Program-made: the position numbers and the translations under genes
In this document: piece after piece, positions 36,325 through 44,858 of the stretch
How positions within the stretch are numbered: the stretch's first letter is position 1
How the letters are laid out: every line of letters begins with the position of its first letter
The notes under the pieces: generated by a model
What the model was told of the DNA's origin: nothing
The model's input: only the letters and a program-made list of their open reading frames with translations
Databases searched by the model: none
DNA from: Algoriphagus machipongonensis
GTDB lineage: Bacteria > Bacteroidota > Bacteroidia > Cytophagales > Cyclobacteriaceae
Direction of reading: 5' to 3'
DNA length: 64,000 nt
Assembly (NCBI RefSeq): GCF_000166275.1
Contig: NZ_CM001023.1
Coordinates: forward strand, 2,979,001-3,043,000

Positions 36325-38949
36325 TTAAAGGTACAACTCTCTTGCTTTGCTTACTACATTTTCTAGTCCAGCAAGGTTTTTACCACCAGCAGTGGCAAAA
36401 AACGGTTGTCCACCTCCCCCACCTTGAATTTCTTTCGCTAGATCACGAACGATCTGACCAGCATTCAGGTTTTTACTTTTCACCAATTCCTCGTCAATAA
36501 TCACAGCAATCTGTGGCTTACCATCAATATTAGCGGCAAGGATGATAAATGGGTTTTCTACCTCATTCTTCAACTCATAACCAAGCTTTTTCAAGGAATC
36601 AGCATTGGGTAAATCCACCTTGGCGATTAAAGTATTTATGCCTTCACCAGCAACAAATTCCTTTAACAACTCTCCTTTTACAGCTCCAGCTTTTTCTTGA
36701 TAAAGAAGTTCAATCTCTTTTTTCAAGTCGTTTTTCTCTTGAATCAAAGCTTCAATAGACTTCTTAAGGTCTTTTGGATGCTTCAACAACTCTTGAATCT
36801 CTTTCACCAAATTTTCTTGACCTCTCAGGTAATCCTCTGCAGCCTTGGCAGTGATCGCTTCGATTCTCCTTACTCCTGAAGCACTTGACCCCTCAGAAGT
36901 GATTTTGAAAAGTCCAATTTGACTGGTATAAGGAACGTGTGTACCTCCACATAATTCTACAGAGAAATCTGGGTCGAATGTGATGACGCGTACAAAGTCT
37001 CCGTATTTCTCACCAAAAAGAGCCGTGGCCCCCATGCTTTTCGCTTCTTCAATAGGCACATTTCTTTTCTCCACTAGAGGAATATTTTCGCGGATTTTCG
37101 TATTTACGATTTCCTCCACTTTTGTAATCTCCTCCTCAGTTAACTTCCCAAAATGTGAAAAATCAAAACGAAGTAAATCTGGAGACACCAAAGATCCTCT
37201 TTGCTGAATATGATCTCCTAAGACTTCCTTCAATGCTGACTGAAGTAAATGAGTTGCCGTATGATTATTCATACTCAAAGCTCGTCCTTTGCGATCAACC
37301 TCTGCCGAAAACTTTACCTCAGGATTTGATGGTAATTTATCAACCAGATGGATGATCAGGTCATTCTCCTTTTTGGTATCAATAACCCTGATTTTTTCAT
37401 TGTCAGAAATCAACCAACCTTTATCTCCTACCTGACCTCCACTTTCTGCATAGAATGGTGTTTTGTCTAAAACTACTTGGTATTTCTCTCCCTTTTTCTC
37501 TTTGACTACACGGTACTTAATAATGTTAGAGAATGACTCGAGAAAATCATATCCAATAAACTCTACTCCCTCATCTTCATGAACCAAAACCCAATCTCCA
37601 GTTTCTGATTCTGAAGCAGCTCTAGAGCGAGTCTTCTGTTTTTCCATTTCTGCCAAAAATCCTTTCTCATCAAGTGAAAGGCCATTTTCTCTGGCAATTA
37701 AGGAAGTTAGATCCAATGGGAAACCAAACGTATCATAAAGCTCAAATGCCGTCTTACCAGGTATTACAGTATCGTTTTTCTCTTGAAGCTCAGCTTTAAT
37801 CTGGTCAAGGATTTTTAAACCGTTTTCTAAAGTTCTAAGGAAAGAAGCCTCTTCCTCATAGATTACCTTAGAAATAAACTCTTGCTGCTGCCTTACTTCT
37901 GGAAAAACATCTCCAAAATGCTCTGCTATCAAGCTGGTTAATTCATATAAAAATGGCTCTTGGAAGCCAAAGAAAGTATAGCCGTATCGAACAGCTCTTC
38001 GAAGAATTCTCCTAATTACATAGCCTGCCTTATTATTTGATGGCAACTGACCATCTGCGATGGTAAAAGATATAGCGCGAATATGATCTACAATTACACG
38101 AAAAGCGATATCTGTTTGCTCATCATTGCCATATACTTTCCCAGACTTCTTAGCAATTGCGTTTAAGAAAGGGGCAAATAAATCAGTATCGTAATTAGAG
38201 GATTTCTGCTGAATAGCGCGGACTAATCGTTCAAAGCCCATTCCGGTATCCACATGCTTGGCTGGCAATTCTTTCAAACTTCCATCAGACAATCTATTGT
38301 ACTGCATAAAAACCAAGTTCCAAATTTCGATCACTTGCTCGTGGTCGTTATTCACAAGGTCTTTTCCGGGAATTTCTGCTAGCTCGGCTTCAGGTCTTAA
38401 GTCAATATGAATTTCAGAACAAGGTCCACAAGGCCCAGTGTCTCCCATTTCCCAAAAGTTATCCTTTTTAGACCCCATGATAATTCGGTCTTCTGGAACT
38501 ATCTTTTTCCAAAAATTATAGGCTTCCGTATCCAAAGAAAGACCATCTCCCTGATCGCCTTCAAATACCGAGACATACAACCTTTCTTTTGGAAGTTTGA
38601 AAACAACTGTCAGTAGTTCCCAGGCCCATTCGATGGCTTCTTTTTTGAAGTAATCTCCAAAAGACCAGTTACCCAACATCTCAAACATGGTATGGTGGTA
38701 AGTATCAACTCCCACTTCTTCTAAGTCATTATGCTTTCCACTGACTCTAAGACATTTTTGTGAATTGGCAACTCTAGCGAATTTGGGGGTTTCATTTCCC
38801 AAAAAGGCGTCTTTAAATTGGTTCATTCCCGCATTTGTAAACATCAAAGTCGGGTCATTCTTTACCACGATCGGTGACGAGGGGACGTATTGGTGTTGCT
38901 TGGATTGGAAAAACTCAATAAAGGTGCTCCGTATTTTCTTTGCTTCCAT
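36325..38949 (-). CDS. alaS: Alanyl-tRNA synthetase
   Basis: 874 residues, the normal bacterial length. It charges tRNA(Ala) with alanine in the cytosol. Class II motifs are visible at the N-terminus (FIEFFQSKQHQYVPSSP, TNAGMNQFKDAFLG, GDTGPCGPCSEIH). The editing domain has the zinc motifs NNHTATHLLQSAL and CGGTHVPYTSQIG, and the C-terminal DHHA1 domain ends in GGGGGQPFFATAGG. First gene of the alaS-gatB-TlpA-like unit. A CAAAATTA (39011-39018) on the + strand reads as a possible -7 element on the minus strand, without a clear -33 partner. Confidence 0.98.
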   Translation of the reverse strand: MEAKKIRSTFIEFFQSKQHQYVPSSPIVVKNDPTLMFTNAGMNQFKDAFLGNETPKFARVANSQKCLRVSGKHNDLEEVGVDTYHHTMFEMLGNWSFGDYFKKEAIEWAWELLTVVFKLPKERLYVSVFEGDQGDGLSLDTEAYNFWKKIVPEDRIIMGSKKDNFWEMGDTGPCGPCSEIHIDLRPEAELAEIPGKDLVNNDHEQVIEIWNLVFMQYNRLSDGSLKELPAKHVDTGMGFERLVRAIQQKSSNYDTDLFAPFLNAIAKKSGKVYGNDEQTDIAFRVIVDHIRAISFTIADGQLPSNNKAGYVIRRILRRAVRYGYTFFGFQEPFLYELTSLIAEHFGDVFPEVRQQQEFISKVIYEEEASFLRTLENGLKILDQIKAELQEKNDTVIPGKTAFELYDTFGFPLDLTSLIARENGLSLDEKGFLAEMEKQKTRSRAASESETGDWVLVHEDEGVEFIGYDFLESFSNIIKYRVVKEKKGEKYQVVLDKTPFYAESGGQVGDKGWLISDNEKIRVIDTKKENDLIIHLVDKLPSNPEVKFSAEVDRKGRALSMNNHTATHLLQSALKEVLGDHIQQRGSLVSPDLLRFDFSHFGKLTEEEITKVEEIVNTKIRENIPLVEKRNVPIEEAKSMGATALFGEKYGDFVRVITFDPDFSVELCGGTHVPYTSQIGLFKITSEGSSASGVRRIEAITAKAAEDYLRGQENLVKEIQELLKHPKDLKKSIEALIQEKNDLKKEIELLYQEKAGAVKGELLKEFVAGEGINTLIAKVDLPNADSLKKLGYELKNEVENPFIILAANIDGKPQIAVIIDEELVKSKNLNAGQIVRDLAKEIQGGGGGQPFFATAGGKNLAGLENVVSKARELYL

Positions 38950-39276
38950 GAATGGTTATGAGGCAATTAGTATCTTGATTTTAGCAAAACTCTGCCAAAT
39001 TATTGGGTGACAAAATTAATAGATTTGACGGTGTTACCTGCATAGGATCAAAATTTCTTGCTTTCTAATCGCCAGTCTTTAAAAGCTAACCCATATTCTT
39101 TTTCGATTTCCTGAGATTTTTCAGAAATCAAAGCATTCTTCATTAACTTTTTAAGTACCATTTCAACTAATATATTTTCAATTCTCGCTCTTCAGACTTA
39201 CTTTCATAAATCTTTTATTCAAAAAAATCATAAACAGTTTTTAAATAAAACAACCCGAAATTTCCCCAATTCTTCT
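38950..39276. other. Intergenic region with a possible relic of a short coding frame
   Basis: 327 bases between the divergent alaS and D-TA genes. On the minus strand, 39048-39161 reads as a 37-codon frame MVLKKLMKNALISEKSQEIE and KEYGLAFKDWRLESKKF, with plausible coding character but no known family; the frame is open a little further upstream without a start. It may be a relic or chance. Promoters for both flanking genes must lie here. Confidence 0.35.
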
Positions 39277-40383
39277 ATGAGCTATTTAGATAAAATCACT
39301 TCACCTACCTTACTCCTTGATGAAAAAATATGTCGAGCTAATATTAAAAAGATGGCAGACAAAGCCGCTCGTCATCAAATGAAATTAGTTCCGCACTTTA
39401 AAACTGCACAATCAAGAGAAATTGGTTCTTGGGCTAAGGATTATGGTGTGAAAGAAATCACAGTTTCTTCCATTAAAATGGCTGAGTACTTAAGCAGGGA
39501 TTCTTGGGAGAACATTCACATTGCTTTTCCTTTCAATCCACTGGAAACAGGAAAACTGGATGAAATCGCAGAAAATCAACCAATCTCCGTTCAAATCATT
39601 AACACCCAGACTGCCCAAATACTTTCCGATCAATTAAAAAACCCGGTAGGCTTTTTCATAGAAATCGATGCTGGCTATGGAAGAACAGGCGTGGAAGTAA
39701 CAGACTTTGGATTGATCGAAGCCATCTTATTAATTGCAAAAAAATCAGATAAGCTCAATTTCAAAGGGTTCTATTTACATCCTGGACATACCTATTATAT
39801 GTCAGATATTCCTGCCATCTATGAGGAGTCAAGGAATGCTTTGAGCATGTTAAAACATAAATACAGCACTGAGTACCCTGAATTAGTAACCCGTGTTGGT
39901 GACACTCCGGGCTGTGCAGTGATGGAAGATTTTGGGGATATCGATGAAATGGGACCGGGTAATTTCGTGTTTTATGATTTAATGCAAGCCGAACTAGGTG
40001 GTTGCTATAAAACGGATATTGCTGTTTGCCTTGCTGTCCCCGTAGTTGATATCAAAAAGGAAAGAAATGAAATTTTGGTGCACGGCGGAGGAGTTCATCT
40101 AGCCAAAGACGTCCTTATTGACGAGGATGGAAACAAGAATTTTGGAGAAGTCGTATTCCTGAATGAAGAAGGCTGGGTAATTCCAGAGGAAAGATCTCAT
40201 TTAAAAAGTATTTCTCAAGAACATGGATTAGTCAAAGCTTCTGATGAATTATTGGCAAAGGTAAAGGTTGGCGATCTATTGGGTATCCTACCCGTTCACT
40301 CATGCATGACTGCAGATGCAATGAGAGAATATATGACCTTGGACGGTAATTTTGTGGACCATGCTGAGGGGATTAGCCAATAA
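39277..40383 (+). CDS. D-threonine aldolase-like PLP enzyme (D-TA / alanine racemase N-terminal fold)
   Basis: 368 residues. The start SPTLLLDEKICRANIKKMADKA and LVPHFKTAQSREIG, with the PLP lysine in HFKT, show the fold-type III barrel of alanine racemase relatives. GFFIEIDAGYGRTGV and YLHPGHTYY lie on the barrel. The C-terminal beta domain has LPVHSCMTADAM, which matches the metal-binding His/Asp motif of D-threonine aldolase and D-serine dehydratase-like enzymes. It would cleave D-beta-hydroxy-amino acids to glycine and an aldehyde, or dehydrate D-serine; which one is not clear. First gene of a + strand string with small gaps. Confidence 0.85.
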   Translation: MSYLDKITSPTLLLDEKICRANIKKMADKAARHQMKLVPHFKTAQSREIGSWAKDYGVKEITVSSIKMAEYLSRDSWENIHIAFPFNPLETGKLDEIAENQPISVQIINTQTAQILSDQLKNPVGFFIEIDAGYGRTGVEVTDFGLIEAILLIAKKSDKLNFKGFYLHPGHTYYMSDIPAIYEESRNALSMLKHKYSTEYPELVTRVGDTPGCAVMEDFGDIDEMGPGNFVFYDLMQAELGGCYKTDIAVCLAVPVVDIKKERNEILVHGGGVHLAKDVLIDEDGNKNFGEVVFLNEEGWVIPEERSHLKSISQEHGLVKASDELLAKVKVGDLLGILPVHSCMTADAMREYMTLDGNFVDHAEGISQ

Positions 40384-40407
40384 TTTTATTTAAAAAACAA
40401 TAGTACT

Positions 40408-40899
40408 ATGTACAAACAGCTCCTGATAACCCGTTATTTCCCGCAATCAATCAACACTGTTTATGAGGCATTTACTTCTGCCGAGAGCTTACAAAAATGG
40501 TGGGGGCCTGCTGGTTTTGAAATGGAAACCAAAAAATTTGAATTTCATCCTTCAGGAATTTTTCATTTTGTCCTAAGAAGCGATGCTTTTGATATGTGGG
40601 CAAAATGGATCTTTCAAACTATTGATGAACCTCATAAACTAAGTGTCATCAATAGCTTCTCAAATGAATCAGGAGAGACTGTCAAGGCTCCCGAAATCCC
40701 ATTTGGCGAGGAATGGCCACTGGAAATGATTTTAGATTTAGAGTTTTTTGAAGAAGACGGTAAAACTAGAATAGATTTGGTCTCTTTTCCTCATAATGCT
40801 TCGGATGCCTCAAAAGCCGTTTTTTCAAAAAGTATTGATCAAATGGAAGAAGGTTTCAAAGGAACTTTTGACCAGTTAGAGGTGTACTTAAATAAGTAA
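40408..40899 (+). CDS. SRPBCC (AHSA1-type START) domain protein
   Basis: 163 residues. Typical AHSA1/CalC pattern: ITRYFPQSINTVYEAFTSAESLQKWWGPAGF at the start, a central FHFVLRSDAFDMWAKWIF and a C-terminal long helix after SKAVFSKSIDQMEEGFKGTFDQL. The fold is a helix-grip hydrophobic cavity that binds lipids or other small hydrophobic ligands. The specific ligand is unknown. It follows the D-TA gene by 24 bases and precedes the SpoIIAA-like gene by 19 bases, suggesting co-transcription. Confidence 0.9.
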   Translation: MYKQLLITRYFPQSINTVYEAFTSAESLQKWWGPAGFEMETKKFEFHPSGIFHFVLRSDAFDMWAKWIFQTIDEPHKLSVINSFSNESGETVKAPEIPFGEEWPLEMILDLEFFEEDGKTRIDLVSFPHNASDASKAVFSKSIDQMEEGFKGTFDQLEVYLNK

Positions 40900-40918
40900 T
40901 CACTTAACTGCTAAAGCC

Positions 40919-41308
40919 ATGGTAGAGCAATTGAAAACTTATCCAAAAGGTGTGTTAGCCATTGAAATTATTGATGGATTCACAGAAACTGATGAAAAAA
41001 TCCTTCAAAAATTATTTGAAAGTAAAAAAGAACAAGGGTTTGATCCAATCAACATATTGATCAAACTTGATGAGCTTAAAATTTCCAAATCCTCTATCAA
41101 AACCTTCTTTGAGGACATTATTTATACTTTGAGAAATTATAAGCTTATGGGACACATTGCCATTGTAGCTCATTCCAAAATTCTCAAAGCATTGGTTCCA
41201 ATTGATAATTTATTCTTTGAAAGAGCATCGAAAGGAAGAGAAGAACGCTATTTCGATATTTCTAAACTCGATGATGCCTTTGAATTTGTGACGAAAAATG
41301 CGAATTAA
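40919..41308 (+). CDS. SpoIIAA/STAS-like (SEC14-type) domain protein
   Basis: 129 residues. It reads as one alpha/beta domain of the SpoIIAA-like (PF11964) family: strand GVLAIEIIDGFTETDE, helix EKILQKLFESKKEQG, strand INILIKLDELKI, helix SSIKTFFEDIIYTL, strand MGHIAIVAHSKI and a final helix DDAFEFVTKN. Members are small soluble proteins of unknown role. It sits 19 bases after the SRPBCC gene and 16 bases before the AlkB gene. No catalytic motif is visible. Confidence 0.72.
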   Translation: MVEQLKTYPKGVLAIEIIDGFTETDEKILQKLFESKKEQGFDPINILIKLDELKISKSSIKTFFEDIIYTLRNYKLMGHIAIVAHSKILKALVPIDNLFFERASKGREERYFDISKLDDAFEFVTKNAN

Positions 41309-41324
41309 TAATTTTTAACTTAAA

Positions 41325-41906
41325 ATGGATTTAGGCTTGTCCTGTGAGGCATCATACTCCCCTGAATTTATTACTCAAGGAGAAGCTAATTCTCTTTTTG
41401 ACCATCTGACAGAAACACTTGACTTCACTAACCACACCTTTAAATTAGGTACAGGAGAAGTCGTTTCAGTAAATTTTGGAAAGCATATGTTTATGGACCA
41501 GAGTTTATTTGATGAAGACAAACTTCCTGCTCAGGTATGGGGAAAAACCTCTGTTTGGTCTGATCAAGTTCGGCTGATAAAAGAAAAAGTAGAATTATTT
41601 ACCGGACATCAATTTCAAGTATGTGTATGTATTTACTATCCAGATGGTACCTCAGGTGTGGGTTTTCACTCTGATTTTGTCGCATTTGGAGACACCAATT
41701 ATATCCCTTCTTTAAGTCTTGGTGAAGAACGAGAGTTTGTGCTTAGAAATAAACTGAATGGCAAAGAAACAAGTATAGAATTAGCAAATGGAAGCTTAGT
41801 AACGATGGGAAATAAATGTCAAGAATTGTATGAGCATGCCCTTCCCGAGAATCCAAAATATAAAAATGCTAGAATCAATCTGACTTTTAGAAAATACGGT
41901 AATTGA
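41325..41906 (+). CDS. AlkB-type 2-oxoglutarate/Fe(II)-dependent dioxygenase
   Basis: 193 residues. The iron ligands are His115 and Asp117 in GFHSDF and His171 in LYEHAL; Arg183 in NARINLTFRK binds 2-oxoglutarate. CIYYPDGTSGVGFHSD and LSLGEEREFVLRN are typical of AlkB-like enzymes, which oxidatively remove methyl groups from DNA, RNA or other substrates. It looks closer to the eukaryotic-type AlkB-homologue group than to E. coli AlkB (PDG in place of PGA). It is in the same string as the SpoIIAA-like gene, 16 bases upstream. Substrate not determined. Confidence 0.88.
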   Translation: MDLGLSCEASYSPEFITQGEANSLFDHLTETLDFTNHTFKLGTGEVVSVNFGKHMFMDQSLFDEDKLPAQVWGKTSVWSDQVRLIKEKVELFTGHQFQVCVCIYYPDGTSGVGFHSDFVAFGDTNYIPSLSLGEEREFVLRNKLNGKETSIELANGSLVTMGNKCQELYEHALPENPKYKNARINLTFRKYGN

Positions 41907-41975
41907 AAAGATAGAAAGGAAGATTTAAATTCAATTTAGATATCTTTGGATTTAATCCTAACGCTTCATTTGTCA

Positions 41976-42596
41976 ATGCCATTCTTACAAAAATCCTCTT
42001 GGCTACTCTTTGCTTTCTTAAGCATTGCTATAGGTATTTACCCAATTCTCTATTTTGTTTTCGGCAGACAGTTTGGTGTTTTAAATGCCCATGACCCAGA
42101 ACAATTAACCAACCTTTTCTGGAATATTGCTTTTTACACACACATTACTTTGGGAGGACTGGCATTAGCCGTTGGATGGGTTCAATTCAATCAAAAATTA
42201 AGAGATCGAAATAGAAAACTCCATAAGCGGATTGGGATGATTTATGTCACCGCTGTGTTCTTTTCAGGTTTAGCTGGCGTGTATGTGGCGATATATACTT
42301 TAGGAGGAATCATCGCAAGTATGGGCTTTGCTTTATTGGGCATAACTTGGCTGATAACGACTTTAATGGGCTGGAAAACAGCCAAAGCCAAGGATTTTGT
42401 AAGCCATGAAAACTGGATGATTTATAGTTATGCTGCCTGTTTTGCTGCTGTAACCTTAAGGATTTATTTACCTTTTTTAGAAAATATTATGGGAGGATTT
42501 ATTCCAGCGTATCAAATTGTCGCTTGGTTATGTTGGGTACCCAATATGGCAGTGGCTTTTTGGCTCGTGAGGAAAAACCAGCCTTCATCCCAATAG
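41976..42596 (+). CDS. DUF2306 membrane protein
   Basis: 206 residues from ATG 41976 (a TTG ten codons upstream is less likely). Four to six membrane helices: WLLFAFLSIAIGIYPILYFVFG at the N-terminus, then AFYTHITLGGLALAVGWVQF with the conserved His, KRIGMIYVTAVFFSG, then VSHENWMIYSYAACFAAVTLRIYLP. The spaced histidines (HITLGG, KLHKRIG, SHENWM) are the hallmark of DUF2306 and the related cytochrome-b561-like DUF420 proteins. Role unknown. Gap of 69 bases after AlkB, 60 before corA. Confidence 0.85.
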   Translation: MPFLQKSSWLLFAFLSIAIGIYPILYFVFGRQFGVLNAHDPEQLTNLFWNIAFYTHITLGGLALAVGWVQFNQKLRDRNRKLHKRIGMIYVTAVFFSGLAGVYVAIYTLGGIIASMGFALLGITWLITTLMGWKTAKAKDFVSHENWMIYSYAACFAAVTLRIYLPFLENIMGGFIPAYQIVAWLCWVPNMAVAFWLVRKNQPSSQ

Positions 42597-42612
42597 AAAA
42601 CTTACGATAGCA

Positions 42613-42650
42613 AAAGTATTGAAGCGAAAGAAGCATTTTTTTAATACTTT
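42613..42650 (+). other. Inverted repeat in front of corA
   Basis: AAAGTATT (42613-42620) and AATACTTT (42643-42650) are exact inverse complements with centres 30 bp apart, just before the corA start at 42657. Possible operator or chance in AT-rich DNA. Confidence 0.28.
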
Positions 42651-42656
42651 AATACC

Positions 42657-43610
42657 ATGATCGAAATACTACTTAAAAACAAACAGTCTTTTAAAGCCAA
42701 AAGCGTCGATGAATTGACTGTTTCTGAGTTGGACTTTCAGGTCATGCAGTTTCTAGATTATAGTCCTAGTGAATTGAATTGGCTTGAGGAAAATTATCAA
42801 TTAGATTTCACGATCCTGAAACATTATGAGGACATTGAAATCAGTTCCCATTTTCTGGAAAATGAAAATCAGGCGGCATTTCACTTCTCCATTCCCTATT
42901 TCACCAATGACAAAAAAATGATAGAGGAGCCTCTATTTATCATTATTTCAGGAGCTGGGCTTTTCCTCTTCTCAAGCTCCAACCTTGACCGCTATATAAA
43001 CGAGACCTACCCAAGTAAAATCAACTCTTTAAGAAGACTCTCGAATCTGAAAGGCATTTTCAAATTTCAGTTTGAATTCATCTCCGATCATTTCGCTGAT
43101 ATCACCGAGTATTTGAGCAGAAAAATAAAAGCTCTTGCCAACGAAATCTTAATTGAAAAGGAGTTTACGAGTAATGTGATGGATGTGATTACTCAATATA
43201 ATTTCAACAACCTTTTGATCAAGGAGGCAATGATTGAAACCAGAAGAGTCTTAAGGCTTTACTTGAAAAGTGACTGGGAGGAAAAAGAGGAACTAAAAGA
43301 GGATATTAAAAATGAATTAAACGATTTAGCTGCTATTTCTGATTACATCCAATTCAATTTTGATAGGCTAGACGACTTAAAGGAAAATGTTTCCAACAAG
43401 ATTGATTTAGAACAAAATCATATTTTCAAAATGCTTACGGTGGTTACCGTTTGTATCTCCTTACCTACTTTCATAGCAGGTGTTTACGGGATGAATTTTG
43501 TCAACATGCCTGAGTTGAAAACCGAATTTGGATACCCTATAGTCTTGATCGCGATGATTTGCTCAGCCATTTTACCATTTCTTTATTTCAAAAAGAAAAA
43601 ATGGTTGTAA
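42657..43610 (+). CDS. corA: CorA family magnesium/divalent cation transporter
   Basis: 317 residues. A large N-terminal cytosolic funnel domain is followed by a long helix (about 200-260) and two C-terminal membrane helices. The selectivity motif is present as YGMNF, with Gly-Met-Asn at 278-280, between helix TVVTVCISLPTFIAGV and helix PIVLIAMICSAILPFLYF, and a basic tail KKKKW. CorA pentamers admit Mg2+ or other divalent ions across the inner membrane. Last + strand gene before the convergent secreted protein gene. Confidence 0.95.
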   Translation: MIEILLKNKQSFKAKSVDELTVSELDFQVMQFLDYSPSELNWLEENYQLDFTILKHYEDIEISSHFLENENQAAFHFSIPYFTNDKKMIEEPLFIIISGAGLFLFSSSNLDRYINETYPSKINSLRRLSNLKGIFKFQFEFISDHFADITEYLSRKIKALANEILIEKEFTSNVMDVITQYNFNNLLIKEAMIETRRVLRLYLKSDWEEKEELKEDIKNELNDLAAISDYIQFNFDRLDDLKENVSNKIDLEQNHIFKMLTVVTVCISLPTFIAGVYGMNFVNMPELKTEFGYPIVLIAMICSAILPFLYFKKKKWL

Positions 43611-43647
43611 TCCCTTTTTCGTTTAAATATCCATGTAAGTTTTTAGA

Positions 43648-43681
43648 CACAAAAAAAGCCCCAATCCGAAGTTCAGGGCCC
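43648..43681 (-). terminator. Probable terminator of the small secreted protein gene
   Basis: On the minus strand GCCCTGAA ... TTGGGGC followed by seven T; the stem of about 7 bp includes two G-U pairs. Weaker than other terminators in the window but positioned correctly. Confidence 0.6.
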
Positions 43682-43701
43682 TACAATAAGTTGGTTTAGG
43701 T

Positions 43702-44289
43702 TTAGAAGAACAAAGTCTTCACTCTTCCTTTAACGTCTGTTACTTCCATATAGATATCATCAGTATCTACACCTTTGAAGGTAAAGTTTTTAGTAAACCC
43801 TTCTTCTTGATTAATCTGCTCTTCGTAGATCATTTTTCCAGATTCAGAATTAAATACTTTTACTTCAACTCCAGGCTCAAGTAAACCGACTACAGCCAAT
43901 CTAACTGATTGATTATCCAAAACGCTGCCATAAGCCATCAAAGGAAGATCATCTGATGCAATTGGTGCTTTTTCAGTTTCCACTGTATAAGTTACTTCCT
44001 CATCATCAGAAACAATTTTCACTAAATACTCTCCAGTAGGAAGGTTTTCCAAGTCATAAGGAACCATCAAATTTTCATTTTTGACAATTACTTTTCTGCT
44101 GCTAAGACTTTTTCCGTCTTTAGAAAGAATAGAAATTTTTGCAGATCCCAACCCCTCTTTTAGAGTTACGTTGACTTTTTGATATTTAGAATTAACTGTA
44201 GAAAGTTCTTTTAAATCTTCGCTTGCGTTTGCTGCGATTGCGCTAAAAGATAAGGCGCCTGCTAATGCTAATGTGAATAAGGATTTCAT
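43702..44289 (-). CDS. Secreted protein of unknown function with beta-rich domains
   Basis: 195 residues with a clear Sec signal peptide (hydrophobic LFTLALAGALSFSAIAANA, cleavage before SED). The mature part looks like two similar beta-sandwich modules: VNVTLKEGLGSAKISILSKDGKSL with NLPTGEYLVKIVSDDE, then VRLAVVGLLEPGVEVKVFNSESGK with VDTDDIYMEVTDVKGR. This resembles DUF3244 or T9SS sorting-domain-like folds (short strands and an LPTGEYLV turn), but the last residues (KTLFF) are not a standard type A tail. Single-gene unit. Abundant Lys/Glu/Val suggests an envelope protein. Function unknown. Confidence 0.78.
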   Translation of the reverse strand: MKSLFTLALAGALSFSAIAANASEDLKELSTVNSKYQKVNVTLKEGLGSAKISILSKDGKSLSSRKVIVKNENLMVPYDLENLPTGEYLVKIVSDDEEVTYTVETEKAPIASDDLPLMAYGSVLDNQSVRLAVVGLLEPGVEVKVFNSESGKMIYEEQINQEEGFTKNFTFKGVDTDDIYMEVTDVKGRVKTLFF

Positions 44290-44858
44290 AATATTCGTTG
44301 GTTTAATGTTGTGCTTATCCTTATTGCGAAGCTCGTACCAGAATCAGAATTCCATAGAATTGAATCAAAACAAAAATTCGATATCGTTAACTTTTTGATA
44401 ATTTTTTAAAATTAAATTCTGAAAAAATGACGATTAATTAATCAAACCTGTATAAAAAATGGGCATATCCTTGTTCGAGTGTAATGAAACCGAACAGTTT
44501 AAGCTGGTTTTATCTATTCCTAAGGTTACATAAACTTGCTTTTGTTAAGGAAAATTAATTTCAATAAAATCTTAATTCCCGGAATGCATTGGCCTTTGCC
44601 AAAAATTAACTGTTCGCTTCTGTACAGTTTTCGTTCGATAGCATCCAAATAACAGAAATTTAGACCCTATATATTTTCTAGCTTCCATGTATTCTTGACA
44701 ATACAATTCTGAAAATCGGAAAAAATAGAATTGATGACTCTTGGGAACTAACCCCAAAAAATAAAATTTAATTCATTCATACTTTTTTAAAAATTAATAG
44801 ATAAATTCGTAATTGTCATTTTGACACAATAGAAACTTATTCCCAAAAAACTTATCGA
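44290..44858. other. Intergenic AT-rich region with no recognised gene
   Basis: 569 bases between divergent genes. Short frames present are not convincing. Promoters for the secreted protein (-) and the first esterase (+) are expected here, but no clean TTTG / TAnnTTTG pair was found. Confidence 0.5.

Noticed and set aside
39011..39018. TAATTTTG-like -7 match upstream of alaS
   Set aside because: No TTTG -33 partner lies within 17-23 bases; a single 8-base match is weak evidence.
44572..44757. 61-codon minus-strand frame in the 569-base gap upstream of the esterases
   Set aside because: No recognisable motif, unusual composition for a coding gene, no promoter or conservation clue.
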